A stretch of 64,000 bases of DNA from Kitasatospora cineracea (GCF_003751605.1 NZ_RJVJ01000002.1:186001-250000); one strand, 5' to 3'. Shown: positions 34,988 to 44,083, counted from the first letter of the stretch. Program-made: numbers and translations. The notes: generated from the letters alone by a model not told the origin.

Positions 34988-35940
34988 CGCTGCTGCTCCG
35001 CGGCCCGGTAGGCGGCCAGCAGCCGTTCGGCGGCGAAGAGTTGGGCCGCCCGGCCGTCGTCCAGCACGCCGGGCATGGCGAAGAAGCCGTGCGGCATGCC
35101 GTCGTAGCGGCGCAGTTCGACCGGGACGCCCGCGGCGCGCAGGGCTTCGGCGTACTCCTCGCCCTCCTCGCGCAGCGGGTCGTACTCGGCGGTGAGCACG
35201 GTGGCGGGCGGCAGGCCGGCCAGCGAGGGGGCGCGCAGCGGGGAGGCCAGCGGGTCGGCGGCGTCGGCCGGGTCGGCCAGGTAGTGGTCCCAGTACCAGG
35301 CGACCGAGTGCCGGTTGAACAGCGCCGGGTCGTCGTCCGTCCCGGGGGGCGGGACGCGATGGTCGGTGTTGGGGTAGACCAGCAGCTGGTGCAGGATCGC
35401 GGGGCCGCCGCGTTCGCGGGCCAGCAGGGTGAGGGCGGCGGCCAGGTTGCCGCCCGCGCTGTCGCCGCCGACCGCGATCCGGGCCGGGTCGAGGCCCAAC
35501 TCGGGTGCGTGGCGGGCGATCCAGTCGAGGGCGGCCCAGCAGTCGTGGACGGCGGCGGGGAAGCGGTGCTCGGGGGCGTGCCGGTAGCCGACGGCGAGCA
35601 CGTCGGCGCCGGTGGCGTTGGCCAGGGCGCGGCAGACCGGGTCGCCGGTGTCGAGGGAGCCGAGCGCCCAGCCGCCGCCGTACAGGTAGAGCAGGGCGGG
35701 GCCGGGGGCGGCGTCCGCCGGGCGGGGGGCGGGCCGGTAGTGGCGCAGGGCGAGCGGGCCGCCGGGGCCGTCGACGGTGAACTCCTCGACGTGGTGGACT
35801 TCTTCGCCCGCTCCGGTGGCGGCCCGCAGGTCGGCGAGGTCGGCGGCGCGGGCCTCGGCGAGGCTGCGGGTGTACAGCGGCGGGGTGCCGGTGGCGGCGC
35901 GGCGGGCCCGCATCGCCTCGGCCTGGGGGTGCAGCGGCAT
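34984..35940 (-). CDS. HSL-family alpha/beta hydrolase (esterase/lipase)
   Basis: This 318-aa hydrolase of the hormone-sensitive-lipase group has an oxyanion motif YLYGGGWALG (Tyr replacing the usual His of HGGG), nucleophile elbow GGDSAGGNLA, DPLREEGEEYAEAL (Asp) and MPHGFFAMP (His). It is translationally coupled on both sides (TGATG with the methyltransferase, GTGA with the aminotransferase). It may release or trim an ester or thioester intermediate of the pathway; a resistance role is also possible. Confidence 0.9.
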   Translation of the reverse strand: MPLHPQAEAMRARRAATGTPPLYTRSLAEARAADLADLRAATGAGEEVHHVEEFTVDGPGGPLALRHYRPAPRPADAAPGPALLYLYGGGWALGSLDTGDPVCRALANATGADVLAVGYRHAPEHRFPAAVHDCWAALDWIARHAPELGLDPARIAVGGDSAGGNLAAALTLLARERGGPAILHQLLVYPNTDHRVPPPGTDDDPALFNRHSVAWYWDHYLADPADAADPLASPLRAPSLAGLPPATVLTAEYDPLREEGEEYAEALRAAGVPVELRRYDGMPHGFFAMPGVLDDGRAAQLFAAERLLAAYRAAEQQR

Positions 35941-36863
35941 CAGTGCGGTCCTCCGGGGGCGGCGTCGGGGGCGACGGCCTCCAGGTAGATCGACTCGTCC
36001 TTGCGGAAGGCGGTGTCGAGGGCGGCGACGTCCGGTCGGGCGCCGGTCTGGAACTCCCGTCGTACGACGGTGAACGCGCCGTAACCGGCGCGGTCCAGAA
36101 CGTACCGCAGTTCGGCTTCGTCGTAGATCCAGCGGTGGCCGAAATGGTAGAAGATCTGGTTCAGCATGAAGGCCCGGCGCTCCGGCATCGGCGGCCCGAC
36201 CCGCATGGTGCGCAGGCGGCGGCGGTGGCGGCGGAAGAACTGCTCGCGGTCGTCGAGGTAGCCGGTGACGTACTTGGCGAGGTCCGGGGTGGTGATCCGG
36301 AGCAGGCCGCCGGGGCGCAGGACGCGGCGCACCTCCGCCAGCCAGGCGACGGCGGTGCCGAGCGGGACGTGCTCGATCAGGTGCTCGGCGTACACCCAGT
36401 CGACGCTGCGGTCGGCGAACGGGAGCGGCCGGCCGATGTCGAGGCGGGTGTACAGGCTGCTGCCGTCGATCCGGTAGACCGGGCCGGGGCGGGTGGCGGC
36501 GACGGCGCCCTCGGCGTCCGCGTCGGCGTCAGCGTCCGCGTGGGTGTCGGCGTCGGTGTGCAGGCCGACCAGGTCGGTGCCGAGGCCCTGCGGGTGGCGG
36601 GTGCGGAACGCGGCGAACTCGATGCCGGTGACGCCGAGCTCGCGGAAGTCCTGGTGGGTGTGCGGCGGTTCGGGGCGGACCAGCTCGATCGAGGTGCACC
36701 GGGCGAGGTCGTCGGTGAACGCGTCGGTGCGGGCCTCCAGGCCGTCGGGGTCCTCCCAGTCCCAGTCCGCGAACAGCTCCGCGGCGGGCGCGGTGACGGT
36801 GGCCGGGGGCGCTGAAAGGTTCACGGCGGGGGTGCCGGGGGCGGGGGATTCGGTGTGCGTCAC
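35940..36863 (-). CDS. Class I SAM-dependent methyltransferase-like protein
   Basis: This ~307-aa protein has a C-terminal Methyltransf_11-type core: PLPFADRSVDWVYAEHLIEHV (motif post I/II), AEVRRVLRPGGLLRITTPDL (motif III). The glycine-rich SAM motif I is poor or missing before it; instead there is an Asp/Ala repeat insert (ADADADADA, about residues 105-118) encoded by GC-rich repeats. GTG 36863 was chosen for GGAAG upstream; GTG 36887 is possible. First gene of the three-gene coupled set. Could O- or N-methylate the aryl unit, but absence of a clear motif I leaves activity uncertain. Confidence 0.75.
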   Translation of the reverse strand: MTHTESPAPGTPAVNLSAPPATVTAPAAELFADWDWEDPDGLEARTDAFTDDLARCTSIELVRPEPPHTHQDFRELGVTGIEFAAFRTRHPQGLGTDLVGLHTDADTHADADADADAEGAVAATRPGPVYRIDGSSLYTRLDIGRPLPFADRSVDWVYAEHLIEHVPLGTAVAWLAEVRRVLRPGGLLRITTPDLAKYVTGYLDDREQFFRRHRRRLRTMRVGPPMPERRAFMLNQIFYHFGHRWIYDEAELRYVLDRAGYGAFTVVRREFQTGARPDVAALDTAFRKDESIYLEAVAPDAAPGGPH

Positions 36864-36942
36864 GGGGGTTCTTCCGTTCTCTTCCACTTGCTTTGTCGAT
36901 GCTCCGTCACGGCCCCTATATATAAGGAGAAGCGACGCGCGC

Positions 36943-38049
36943 TCAGCGGTACGTCCGCGGGCCCTGCGGCCGGGGCGCGAGGGCGCCGCGGTCGAGGTCC
37001 GCGAGGGTGGGCCGGCCGGCCAGCACCATGGTGTCGAGCAGTTCCTCGCGCAGCAGGTCGAGCACCGCCCGGGCGCCGTCCGCGCCGCCGTGCGCCAGGC
37101 CCCACAGCACGGGCCGCCCGATCAGGGCGGCGCGGGCGCCGAGGGCCAGCGCCTTGGCGAGGTCGGCGCCGTGCCGCAGGCCGCCGTCGACCAGCACCGG
37201 GAGGTCGGCCGGGACGGCGGCGACCACCTCGGCCAGGGCGTCCGGCGCGGGCGGGGTGCCGTCGAGCTGACGGCCGCCGTGGTTGGAGACCACCAGGCCG
37301 TCCACGCCGTGCTCGACGGCGAGCCGGGCGTCCTCGGCGGTGAGCACGCCCTTGAGCAGCAGCGGCAGCGTGGTGCGCCGCCGCAGCCAGGCCAGGTCGG
37401 CCCAGGTGACCGTCGGGTCGAACTGCTGCCGGGAGTGCTCCTCGATGCCGGAGCGGCCCGCTTCGGCCCGTCCGGCGCTGCTGGTGAGCCGGGCCGCCAG
37501 GTTGGCGGCGGTCATGCCGGGCGGCAGCGCGAAGGCGTTGCGCAGGTCACGCAGCCGGCGGCCGACCTTGGGCGCGTCGACGGTGAGCACCAGCGCCCGG
37601 TAGCCGGCCGCCTCGGCCCGCCGGACCAGTGCGGCCAGCGCCTCGCGGTCGCGCAGCCAGTACAGCTGGAGCCAGCGCGTCCCGTCGGGCGCCGCCTCGG
37701 CGATCGCCTCCAGGGTGCGCCCGGCGAAGATGCTGGCGACCAGCAGCGCCCCGGCCGCGGCGGCGGCCCGGGCGGTGGCGCACTCGGCGTCGGGGTGGGC
37801 GAGCCCGTGGTAGGCCATCGGGGCGACGCCGTACGGGGCGGCCAGCCGGTCACCGAACAGCTCGGTGCGGCAGTCGGGGGCCGAGACGTCCACCAGGACG
37901 CGCGGGCGCAGCAGGTGCTGCTGCCAGGCGTCCCGGTTGGCCCGGGCGGTCCACTCGGATCCGGCCGCGCCGTCGAAGAAGTCCCAGATCACAGCGGGCA
38001 GTCGGGCCTTGGCCAGTGCGCCGTGCTCCGCCAGGGTGAGCGGAACCAT
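36943..38049 (-). CDS. hmo: FMN-dependent (hydroxy)mandelate oxidase-like protein
   Basis: This 368-aa alpha-hydroxyacid oxidase has VAPMAYHGLAHPDAECATARAA (FMN site), LQLYWLRDREALAALVRRAEAAGY, VLTVDAPKVGRRLRDLRNAFALP and SNHGGRQLDGTPPAPDAL (catalytic His, substrate Arg). The closest well-known relatives are the 4-hydroxymandelate oxidases (Hmo) of glycopeptide clusters. It would convert (hydroxy)mandelate, made by the synthase at 45345, to (hydroxy)benzoylformate. ATG 38049 has AGGAGG. It is divergent from the ligase operon at 38238, so this spacer drives both halves of the cluster. Confidence 0.88.
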   Translation of the reverse strand: MVPLTLAEHGALAKARLPAVIWDFFDGAAGSEWTARANRDAWQQHLLRPRVLVDVSAPDCRTELFGDRLAAPYGVAPMAYHGLAHPDAECATARAAAAAGALLVASIFAGRTLEAIAEAAPDGTRWLQLYWLRDREALAALVRRAEAAGYRALVLTVDAPKVGRRLRDLRNAFALPPGMTAANLAARLTSSAGRAEAGRSGIEEHSRQQFDPTVTWADLAWLRRRTTLPLLLKGVLTAEDARLAVEHGVDGLVVSNHGGRQLDGTPPAPDALAEVVAAVPADLPVLVDGGLRHGADLAKALALGARAALIGRPVLWGLAHGGADGARAVLDLLREELLDTMVLAGRPTLADLDRGALAPRPQGPRTYR

Positions 38050-38237
38050 CGCGTCCGAACCTCCTGATGAACCGTCAACTCGTGCGAAAACGAGGGACAG
38101 CGTAGGGGGCGACCAGCCACTGGTATAGACCTTGACCCTTGATGCGCTCCCGTGCAAAGGTCGGCACCGACGGGGGTTCCACACTGAAGCATCACAACTT
38201 CCGAACCTTGCTTCCCACACGAGCGCGTGGAGTTGCG
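38050..38237. promoter_or_regulatory. Divergent regulatory region of the arylglycine cluster
   Basis: This 188-bp spacer is less GC-rich than its surroundings. It contains two adjacent 7-bp repeats (TCAAGGG and TCAAGGT read on the minus strand, around 38130-38143) and TATACC just beyond. No promoter pair with standard spacing could be fixed. Repeats of TCAAGG type resemble half sites of SARP activators, but their spacing (7 bp) is not the usual 11 bp. Confidence 0.35.
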
Positions 38238-39644
38238 TTGACGCTTACCCCAACCCCGGTGCGCGGCGGCACGGTTGCCGCGGACTGGGTGGACGAGCAG
38301 TTACTCGCCGGACCGGACGGCGAACCGTGCCTGCGCTTCGGCGCTCCGGTGAACAGGGGCACCCTGCGGGCCCTGGTGACCGAACGGCAGCGGCAGTTGG
38401 CCGCCGCCGGGCTCGGCGAACACGGGACGGCGGCACTGCGGATGCCGCCGTCGGCGGAGTTCGTCGCGGTCCTGCTGGCCGTCTGGCGCTCCGGCGCCCG
38501 GGCGGTCCTGCTGGACCACCGGCTGACCGCCGTCGAGGTGGACCGCGCGGTGGACCGGCTGCACCCCCGGGTGCTGGTCGAACTCGCCGACGACCGGCCG
38601 CGGTTCACGCCGCTGCCGGACGCCGACGAGGCTCCGGCCGAGCACGCCCTGGTGCAGCTCAGCTCGGGCTCGACCGGCCCGTCCAAGGTGATCGCCCGGA
38701 CGGCCGCCGACCTGCTGCGCGAACTCGACTGCTACGCGCGGCTGCCGGAGTTCCCGACCCGCGGCGAGCGCACCGTGCTGCTGTCCTCGACGGTGCACGT
38801 GCTCGGCCTGGTCGGCGGGCTGCTGCACGCCCTGCACGCGGGCGTGGAGCTGGTGGTGCCGCAGCGGGCGACCCCGACCGGCATCCTGGCCGCGATCGCC
38901 GAGGGCGGTGCCCCGACCACCGTGATCGGGGTGCCGTTCCACGCCGAACTGCTGGCCGCGGTCGCCGCGCCGCCCGAACTGCCGCAGCTGCGGCGGATGG
39001 TGGTGGCAGGCGAACTCGTCCGCCCGCAGCTGCCCGCCGCGTTCCGCGCCCGCTACGGGGTGCCGCTGGGCACCATGTACGGGATGACCGAGACCGGCGT
39101 GATCGCCACCGACCTGAGCGGCCGCCACCATCCCGCGGTGGCGCCCGTCCACGGGATGCGGCTGTCCCTGGCCGGCGGCGAACTGCACATCGCCCGGGAA
39201 CACTCCCCGTACCTGGGGCCGACCGACCCTACCCGCTGGTCGGACGGCCTGCTGCACACCCGCGACGCCGCGCTGATCGAGGACGGCACCGGCCTGGTGA
39301 CCGTGCTCGGGCGGCGCGACTCACAGATTTCCATCGGCGGCCTCAAGGTCGACCTGAACGAGGTCGAGCAGGCCCTCACCGGGCTCCCCGGTGTGGTCGA
39401 GGCCGTGGTGCTGTTCGCCGACGGCGCGATCGAGGCGTACGCCGCGACCGCCGAGGGCGTCACCTCCGCGCCGTCCGAACGGGGCGGCCCCGCCGAGCAG
39501 TTGCGCGAACTGCTGGGCAAGGAGCTGGCGGGCTACAAGCTGCCCCGCCGGCTGCACCTGATGCCGCGGCTCCCCCGGACCGCCACCGGGAAGCTGCTGC
39601 GGGACGTCGCCGCCCTGCGCCGACAGGCCGACGCCGCCCGCTGA
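38238..39644 (+). CDS. AMP-forming acyl/aryl ligase (stand-alone adenylation enzyme), contains TTA codon
   Basis: This ~468-aa ANL-family enzyme has VQLSSGSTGPSKVIART (P-loop A3), GTMYGMTETGVIATD (A5), LHTRDAALIEDG (A7), LGRRDSQISIGGLKVDLNEVE (A8) and PRTATGKLLRD (A10 Lys). It would adenylate a carboxylate and probably load it on one of the carrier proteins that follow. TTG 38238 has GGAG 5 nt upstream; an in-frame ATG at 38142 lacks a site. A TTA codon at 38301-38303 (codon 22) makes its translation dependent on the rare bldA tRNA in streptomycetes. First gene of the rightward operon. Confidence 0.87.
   Translation: MTLTPTPVRGGTVAADWVDEQLLAGPDGEPCLRFGAPVNRGTLRALVTERQRQLAAAGLGEHGTAALRMPPSAEFVAVLLAVWRSGARAVLLDHRLTAVEVDRAVDRLHPRVLVELADDRPRFTPLPDADEAPAEHALVQLSSGSTGPSKVIARTAADLLRELDCYARLPEFPTRGERTVLLSSTVHVLGLVGGLLHALHAGVELVVPQRATPTGILAAIAEGGAPTTVIGVPFHAELLAAVAAPPELPQLRRMVVAGELVRPQLPAAFRARYGVPLGTMYGMTETGVIATDLSGRHHPAVAPVHGMRLSLAGGELHIAREHSPYLGPTDPTRWSDGLLHTRDAALIEDGTGLVTVLGRRDSQISIGGLKVDLNEVEQALTGLPGVVEAVVLFADGAIEAYAATAEGVTSAPSERGGPAEQLRELLGKELAGYKLPRRLHLMPRLPRTATGKLLRDVAALRRQADAAR
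38301..38303 (+). other. TTA leucine codon (bldA-type translational switch)
   Basis: TTA lies in frame in DEQLL near the N-terminus of the first operon gene. I saw no other in-frame TTA in the biosynthetic genes. In streptomycetes TTA codons are read only by the developmentally regulated bldA tRNA. Confidence 0.75.
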
Positions 39645-39793
39645 TCCACCCCTCTCTCCCTTTCCGCCCCTTCCGTTCCGGTGCGGTGCGCCCGGCCCGG
39701 TGGACGGCTCCAGACACCGTCCGCCCGGCCGTCGGCGCGCCCTGCCCGGAACCGCCCCTTCCTTCCCCTCCCGATTGCGCTGGAGATCCTTCC

Positions 39794-40063
39794 ATGCAGG
39801 AACAGATCCGCTCGTTCGTCCTGACCACGCTGGCCGCGATGAACTACGACGTCTCGGACGTCACTTCGGAGACCGACCTCGGCCCGGCCGGCCTCGACCT
39901 GGAGTCGCTGGCGCTGGCCGACCTCGCGGTGCAGGTCGAGGAGGAGTTCGGCATCCGCTTCGAACTGGACGACATGGAGTCCACCGCCCTGATGACCATC
40001 GACGAGTTCAGCGCCGAGGTCGCCGCCCGGATCGCCAAGTCCGCGGTGGGCACCGCCCGATGA
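39794..40063 (+). CDS. Acyl carrier protein
   Basis: This 89-aa four-helix carrier protein has the motif GPAGLDLESLALADLAVQVEEEFG with Ser38 as phosphopantetheine site. It has no linker extensions. ATG has GGAGAT upstream; the stop overlaps the next carrier gene start (ATGA). The 149-nt stretch before it (39645-39793) holds no gene. Two unlike carriers in tandem suggest separate substrates or separate steps. Confidence 0.92.
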   Translation: MQEQIRSFVLTTLAAMNYDVSDVTSETDLGPAGLDLESLALADLAVQVEEEFGIRFELDDMESTALMTIDEFSAEVAARIAKSAVGTAR

Positions 40064-40356
40064 GCACCGACGCCAGAACCCGCTTCGACCGGGCCGAGGC
40101 CCTGGCCATGCTCGCCCGCTACGGCGACCGCGCCCCCGAGCAGGTCGACGAGCACCTGGGCTCGCTGGAACTGACCTGGCTGATCGCCGAGGCCGAGCAG
40201 ACCTACGGCGTGCAGGTCGACCTGGACGACGAGCACCTGGACGCCATCCGCACCGTGGACGACGCGGTGGCCGCGCTCGGCGCCCAGCTCGCCGCGGTCC
40301 GAGGCGGGGCGGGAGTCACCGCGGCCCAGGACGGTGCGGGAGTCGCCGCGCCATGA
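40060..40356 (+). CDS. Second acyl carrier protein-like protein
   Basis: This 98-aa protein has a phosphopantetheine-type site in DEHLGSLELTWLIAEAEQTYGVQVDLDDEHLD (Ser35), shorter helix I and a C-terminal Ala/Gly tail (GGAGVTAAQDGAGVAAP). ATGA overlaps on both ends with the first carrier and the ketosynthase. It differs from its neighbour in having LGS rather than DSL/LES context; carriers of that type often load short or amino acyl groups, an inference only. Confidence 0.85.
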   Translation: MSTDARTRFDRAEALAMLARYGDRAPEQVDEHLGSLELTWLIAEAEQTYGVQVDLDDEHLDAIRTVDDAVAALGAQLAAVRGGAGVTAAQDGAGVAAP

Positions 40357-41465
40357 CCCCGACCGCACTCCGGAACGGCCCGCCCCGGCGCGCCGTCCTG
40401 GTCGGCGGCATAGGGGTGCGGTCGGCGTTCGGCGCCGGGCTCGACGCCCTGACCGACGGCGTGCTCGCCGGGCGGGCCGCCTTCGCCCCGGTGCAGCGCT
40501 TCCGCACCACCGCGCACCGCGCGGACCGGGCCGCCACCGGACCGGGCTCGCCCCGGCTGGCCGACCAGCTGGTCGCGGTGCTCGCCGAGGCGGGCGCGCT
40601 CTCCGGCCCGGCCGGACCCGAACAGCCTTGCGCAGAAGAGGAGTTGCTACTCGCCCTGCACGGCGACCGGCGGGCCGGACCGGTCGCCGCCGAGGTCGCC
40701 GAACGGACCGGGCTGCGGCCCCGGGTCTACACGGGGGCGTGCGTCGCCGCGTCCACCGCGGTCGCCGACGCGGCCGCACTGATCGCCTCCGGGCGGCGCG
40801 AACGCGTGCTGGTCGCGGCCGGGTACCTGGTCGAGCCGGACACCTTCGCGGTGTTCGACGCCGGCCGGGCGCTGGCCGGGGACGGCGCCGTCCGCCCGTT
40901 CAGCCTGGGCCGCAAGGGCATGCTGCTCGGCGACGCGGCGGTCGCCGTGGTGCTGGAGTCCGCACCGGCCCTGCGCCGGCGCGGCGGCCGCGCGCTGGCC
41001 CGGATCGCCGGGTGGGCCCGGACCGGGGACGCCTTCCACGTCTGCCGCCCGCACCCCGACGGCACCGGCCTGGCCCGGGCGGTGCACGACGCGCTCGCCC
41101 GGGCGGGCGCCGGACCGGACGCGGTCGGCTACGTCAACGCCAACGGCGCGGGCTCCAAGCTCGGCGACCTGGCCGAGGCCGCCGCGCTGCGCGCCGTCTT
41201 CCCGTCCGGCACCCCGCCGGTCAGCTCCACCAAGTCCGTGCACGGCCACGCCCTGGAGGCTTCCGCCCTGCTCGAACTCGCCGCCACCGTCGGCACGTTG
41301 CGCGCCGGATCGCTCCCCGTGAACGCCGGCTGGCAGGCCCCGGACCCCGACTGCCCGCTGGACCTGGTGCTGGACCGCCCCCGCCCGGCGTCCCCCGCCC
41401 TGGCCCTCACCGTCAACGCCGCGTTCGGCGGCGCCAACACCGCCCTCCTGGTGGCCCCCGCCTGA
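40353..41465 (+). CDS. Ketosynthase-like protein lacking first catalytic His
   Basis: This 370-aa thiolase-fold KAS I/II-type protein has nucleophile Cys130 (YTGACVAAS) and the second His in KSVHGHALEASALLELA. The universal HGTGT motif is NANGAGSKLGD, so the first His is Asn. It is also ~50 residues shorter than FabF. Loss of this His usually disables decarboxylative condensation. It may act as acyltransferase, partner subunit or non-decarboxylating enzyme together with the intact ketosynthase at 44080. Coupled to the carrier gene (ATGA). Confidence 0.86.
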   Translation: MTPTALRNGPPRRAVLVGGIGVRSAFGAGLDALTDGVLAGRAAFAPVQRFRTTAHRADRAATGPGSPRLADQLVAVLAEAGALSGPAGPEQPCAEEELLLALHGDRRAGPVAAEVAERTGLRPRVYTGACVAASTAVADAAALIASGRRERVLVAAGYLVEPDTFAVFDAGRALAGDGAVRPFSLGRKGMLLGDAAVAVVLESAPALRRRGGRALARIAGWARTGDAFHVCRPHPDGTGLARAVHDALARAGAGPDAVGYVNANGAGSKLGDLAEAAALRAVFPSGTPPVSSTKSVHGHALEASALLELAATVGTLRAGSLPVNAGWQAPDPDCPLDLVLDRPRPASPALALTVNAAFGGANTALLVAPA

Positions 41466-41580
41466 CCTCGCCCCCCGGCAACCGGTCCCGGCGGCCCCGT
41501 CCGCCCCGTCTCCTCCCGTTCCCCCGTCTCCTCCCGTTCCCCGTCCGGCTCTCCCGGCCCGCACTCCTGGTGGCACCCGC

Positions 41581-42225
41581 ATGACCGCCCCGAGACCCGC
41601 CCCCGTCCTCGCTCCCGACCATTCGCCTCCGCATCCGCACCTGCATCCGACACCGCAGGCACCGCAGGCACTGCAGGCACCGCAGGCACTGCAGGCACTG
41701 CAGGCACCGCAGGCTGCGCCGACGGTGCCCCGCGTGCTCGCCGGGCCGCTGCGGGTGCTGGCCGCCGCCCGCTGGCCGGACGGGCCGGAGGACGAACTGC
41801 CCGCCATCGCAGGGTTCGTGGAGTCCGCGTTCAGCCCGCTGGTGGCCGAGGTCGCCGAGCGCTGCCTGCGGGCCCGCTACGGTGCGCCGCCCGCCGTCGG
41901 GGCGCCGCGCACCGCGCTGCTGCTGGCCAGTCCGAGCGGCGACACCGGTACGGCGGACGCGCTGGCCCGGGCCACCGCTGCCGGGCAGCGGGTCGCCCCG
42001 CTGCTGTTCTTCCAGTCGAACCCGAACGCCGTGCTCGGCCACGTCGCCGCCCGCTGGCAGGTGGACGGTCCGGTCGTCGCGCTCGGCCCCGGCTTCCCGG
42101 ACGGGCCCGAACTGCACGAGCGGGCGGCCCTGTTGATCGAGGACGGCGACGCCGAGCAGGTGCTCCTGATCACCGCCGTCCAGGGCCCGCCCGACCGCGC
42201 CACCGCCGTCCTGCTCGCCCCCTGA
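41581..42225 (+). CDS. Beta-ketoacyl synthase-like N-terminal fragment protein
   Basis: This 214-aa protein begins with a low-complexity segment of Pro/His then repeats of QAPQAL. The remaining ~160 residues (AAARWPDGPEDELPAIAGFV, TALLLASPSGDTGTADAL, PLLFFQSNPNAVLGHVAARW) resemble the small ketoacyl-synt_2 (PF13723-type) proteins found in aryl-polyene and other fatty-acid-like clusters, where they accompany ketosynthases without a full active site. ATG 41581. Role probably structural or chain-length-related; not established. Confidence 0.7.
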   Translation: MTAPRPAPVLAPDHSPPHPHLHPTPQAPQALQAPQALQALQAPQAAPTVPRVLAGPLRVLAAARWPDGPEDELPAIAGFVESAFSPLVAEVAERCLRARYGAPPAVGAPRTALLLASPSGDTGTADALARATAAGQRVAPLLFFQSNPNAVLGHVAARWQVDGPVVALGPGFPDGPELHERAALLIEDGDAEQVLLITAVQGPPDRATAVLLAP

Positions 42226-42340
42226 ACCACCGCAGCCCCGCAATCCCCCCGCACCCCCCGCACCCCCGGACTCCCCGTCGCGCGCCGCGGCCCGCCGAGG
42301 GGACCTCCCCCTTTCCCGCACCACGAGAAGAACGGGAACG

Positions 42341-44083
42341 ATGAGCCTCCGCACCCTTCGCGCCGTGCTGTCCGCCGACAGCTCCGTCGGCGCCGGCAAC
42401 GTCCTGACCACCCGCGTCGAGCAGGGTCTCGGCCCGGACTCGCCGACCCTGACCTTCGACACCCCCGTCGACGCCCACCCGGCGGGCGAGTCCCTGACAC
42501 TCAGTCAACTCGACCTGGCGGTAAGGATCCGGGCCGCCGCCCTGCACGCCCGGGGGGTGCGCCGCCGCGACCCGGTCGCCGTTCAGGCGTCCGCCGCGGC
42601 CGACCAGGTGCTGTGCTTCCTCGCCCTGAGCCGCCTCGGCGCGATCCCGGCCCTGCTCAACCCGGCGCTGGACGCGGACACCACGGCCCGCTACCTGCGC
42701 CGGTTGAACGCGGTCGGGCTGCTCGCCGACACCGCGCACGCCAAGGCGCTGGCCGACGCGGCCCCCGCCGATCCGGCCCTCGGCGATCCGGGCTGCGGCA
42801 CCCCGCTGCTCGCCGACATCGCCGAACTCGCCGGCGGTGAACCGGAGTCGGCGCCCGAGCCGTACCGGCACTGGCCGACCGACCCGGTGGCGATCACCCA
42901 CTCCTCGGGCACCACCGGCCTGCCGAAGGCGGTGCTGCACACGCACGCCAGCCTGTACGCGGCGATCCGGCACCGCCTGCTGCTGCCCCGCCCGCAGGGC
43001 ATCGACCGGGTGCTCAGCGCCCTGCCGGCCGCGCACGCCGCGACCCTGATCGCGGTCAACCTGGCGCTCAGCTTCGACGCCCAACTGCACCTGATCTCCG
43101 GCCAGTCGGGGCCGGCGGTGCTGGACGCCATCGAGCGCTGGCAGCCGCAGGGCGTGTACGGTTTCGCCACCACCTGGGCCGACCTGGCCCGGCAGGACCT
43201 CTCGGCCCGTGACCTGTCCTCGGTCGGCCTGTGGTGGAACACCGGCGACTGCGCGCACGAGGCGCACATCCGCCGCCTGGTCGCCCAGGGCTCGCGGGAG
43301 ACCGCCACCCGGCAGGGCCGGGTCCGCACCGCCGGGTCGGTGTTCGTCGACGGCCTGGGCTCCTCCGAGATGGGCCACTCGCACTTCCACATCACCCACA
43401 CCGTCGACTCCGCGCGCTACGGCCGCTGCGTGGGCCGCCCGCACGCCTTCGTCGACTGCGCGGTCCTCGACCCGGACGGCAACGAGCTCGGCCCGGGCCT
43501 GGTCGGCGAGCTGGGCACCCGCTCGCCCACCCTGTCGCCCGGCTACTGGAACGACTCGGTGACCACCCACCGCACCCGGGTCCGCGACTACTTCCTCACC
43601 GGCGACCTGATGTACCGCGACGAGGACGGCTACTACTACCACGTGGACCGGGCCGTCGACACCGTCGACCTCGGCGACGGCCGCCGCCTGCACACCGCCG
43701 CCAGCGAGGAGCGCGTCCTGGCGGCCTGCCCGGACGTGCACGACTGCACCGTGGTCGCCTTCCGCGACGGCGACCGGACGGTCGCGGACGTGCTGCTGCA
43801 ACTCGACCCGGCCGCCGTCCGCGCCGCCACCCAGGACGACGCCCGCACCGCGACCCAGGACGATGCCGGGACCGCCGCCCGGACCACCGAGGTGCTCGCC
43901 GCGCTGGAGCCGCACGTCGCCGCCGTCGTCCGCTCGGTCCTGGTGGTCGAGGACGCGGACATCCCGCTCGGGCCGACCGGCAAGGTCCGCAAGGTGCTGC
44001 TGCGCCGGCGCCACCTCGCCGCAGCGACCTCGGCGACCTCGGCGACCTCAGCGACCTCGGCGACCTCGGCGGCCGCCCGATGA
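42341..44083 (+). CDS. AMP-forming ligase (second), with AT-S repeat tail
   Basis: This 580-aa ANL enzyme has ITHSSGTTGLPKAVLHTHAS (A3), VDGLGSSEMGHSHFH (A5), YFLTGDLMYRDEDGYYYHVDRAVDTV (A7/A8) and GPTGKVRKVLL (A10 Lys). The substrate pocket region is unlike the ligase at 38238, so a different acid is expected. The C-terminus carries ATSATSATSATSATS, encoded by 9-bp repeats, and overlaps the next start (ATGA). Together with the other ligase it gives two independent entry points for acids. Confidence 0.88.
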   Translation: MSLRTLRAVLSADSSVGAGNVLTTRVEQGLGPDSPTLTFDTPVDAHPAGESLTLSQLDLAVRIRAAALHARGVRRRDPVAVQASAAADQVLCFLALSRLGAIPALLNPALDADTTARYLRRLNAVGLLADTAHAKALADAAPADPALGDPGCGTPLLADIAELAGGEPESAPEPYRHWPTDPVAITHSSGTTGLPKAVLHTHASLYAAIRHRLLLPRPQGIDRVLSALPAAHAATLIAVNLALSFDAQLHLISGQSGPAVLDAIERWQPQGVYGFATTWADLARQDLSARDLSSVGLWWNTGDCAHEAHIRRLVAQGSRETATRQGRVRTAGSVFVDGLGSSEMGHSHFHITHTVDSARYGRCVGRPHAFVDCAVLDPDGNELGPGLVGELGTRSPTLSPGYWNDSVTTHRTRVRDYFLTGDLMYRDEDGYYYHVDRAVDTVDLGDGRRLHTAASEERVLAACPDVHDCTVVAFRDGDRTVADVLLQLDPAAVRAATQDDARTATQDDAGTAARTTEVLAALEPHVAAVVRSVLVVEDADIPLGPTGKVRKVLLRRRHLAAATSATSATSATSATSAAAR

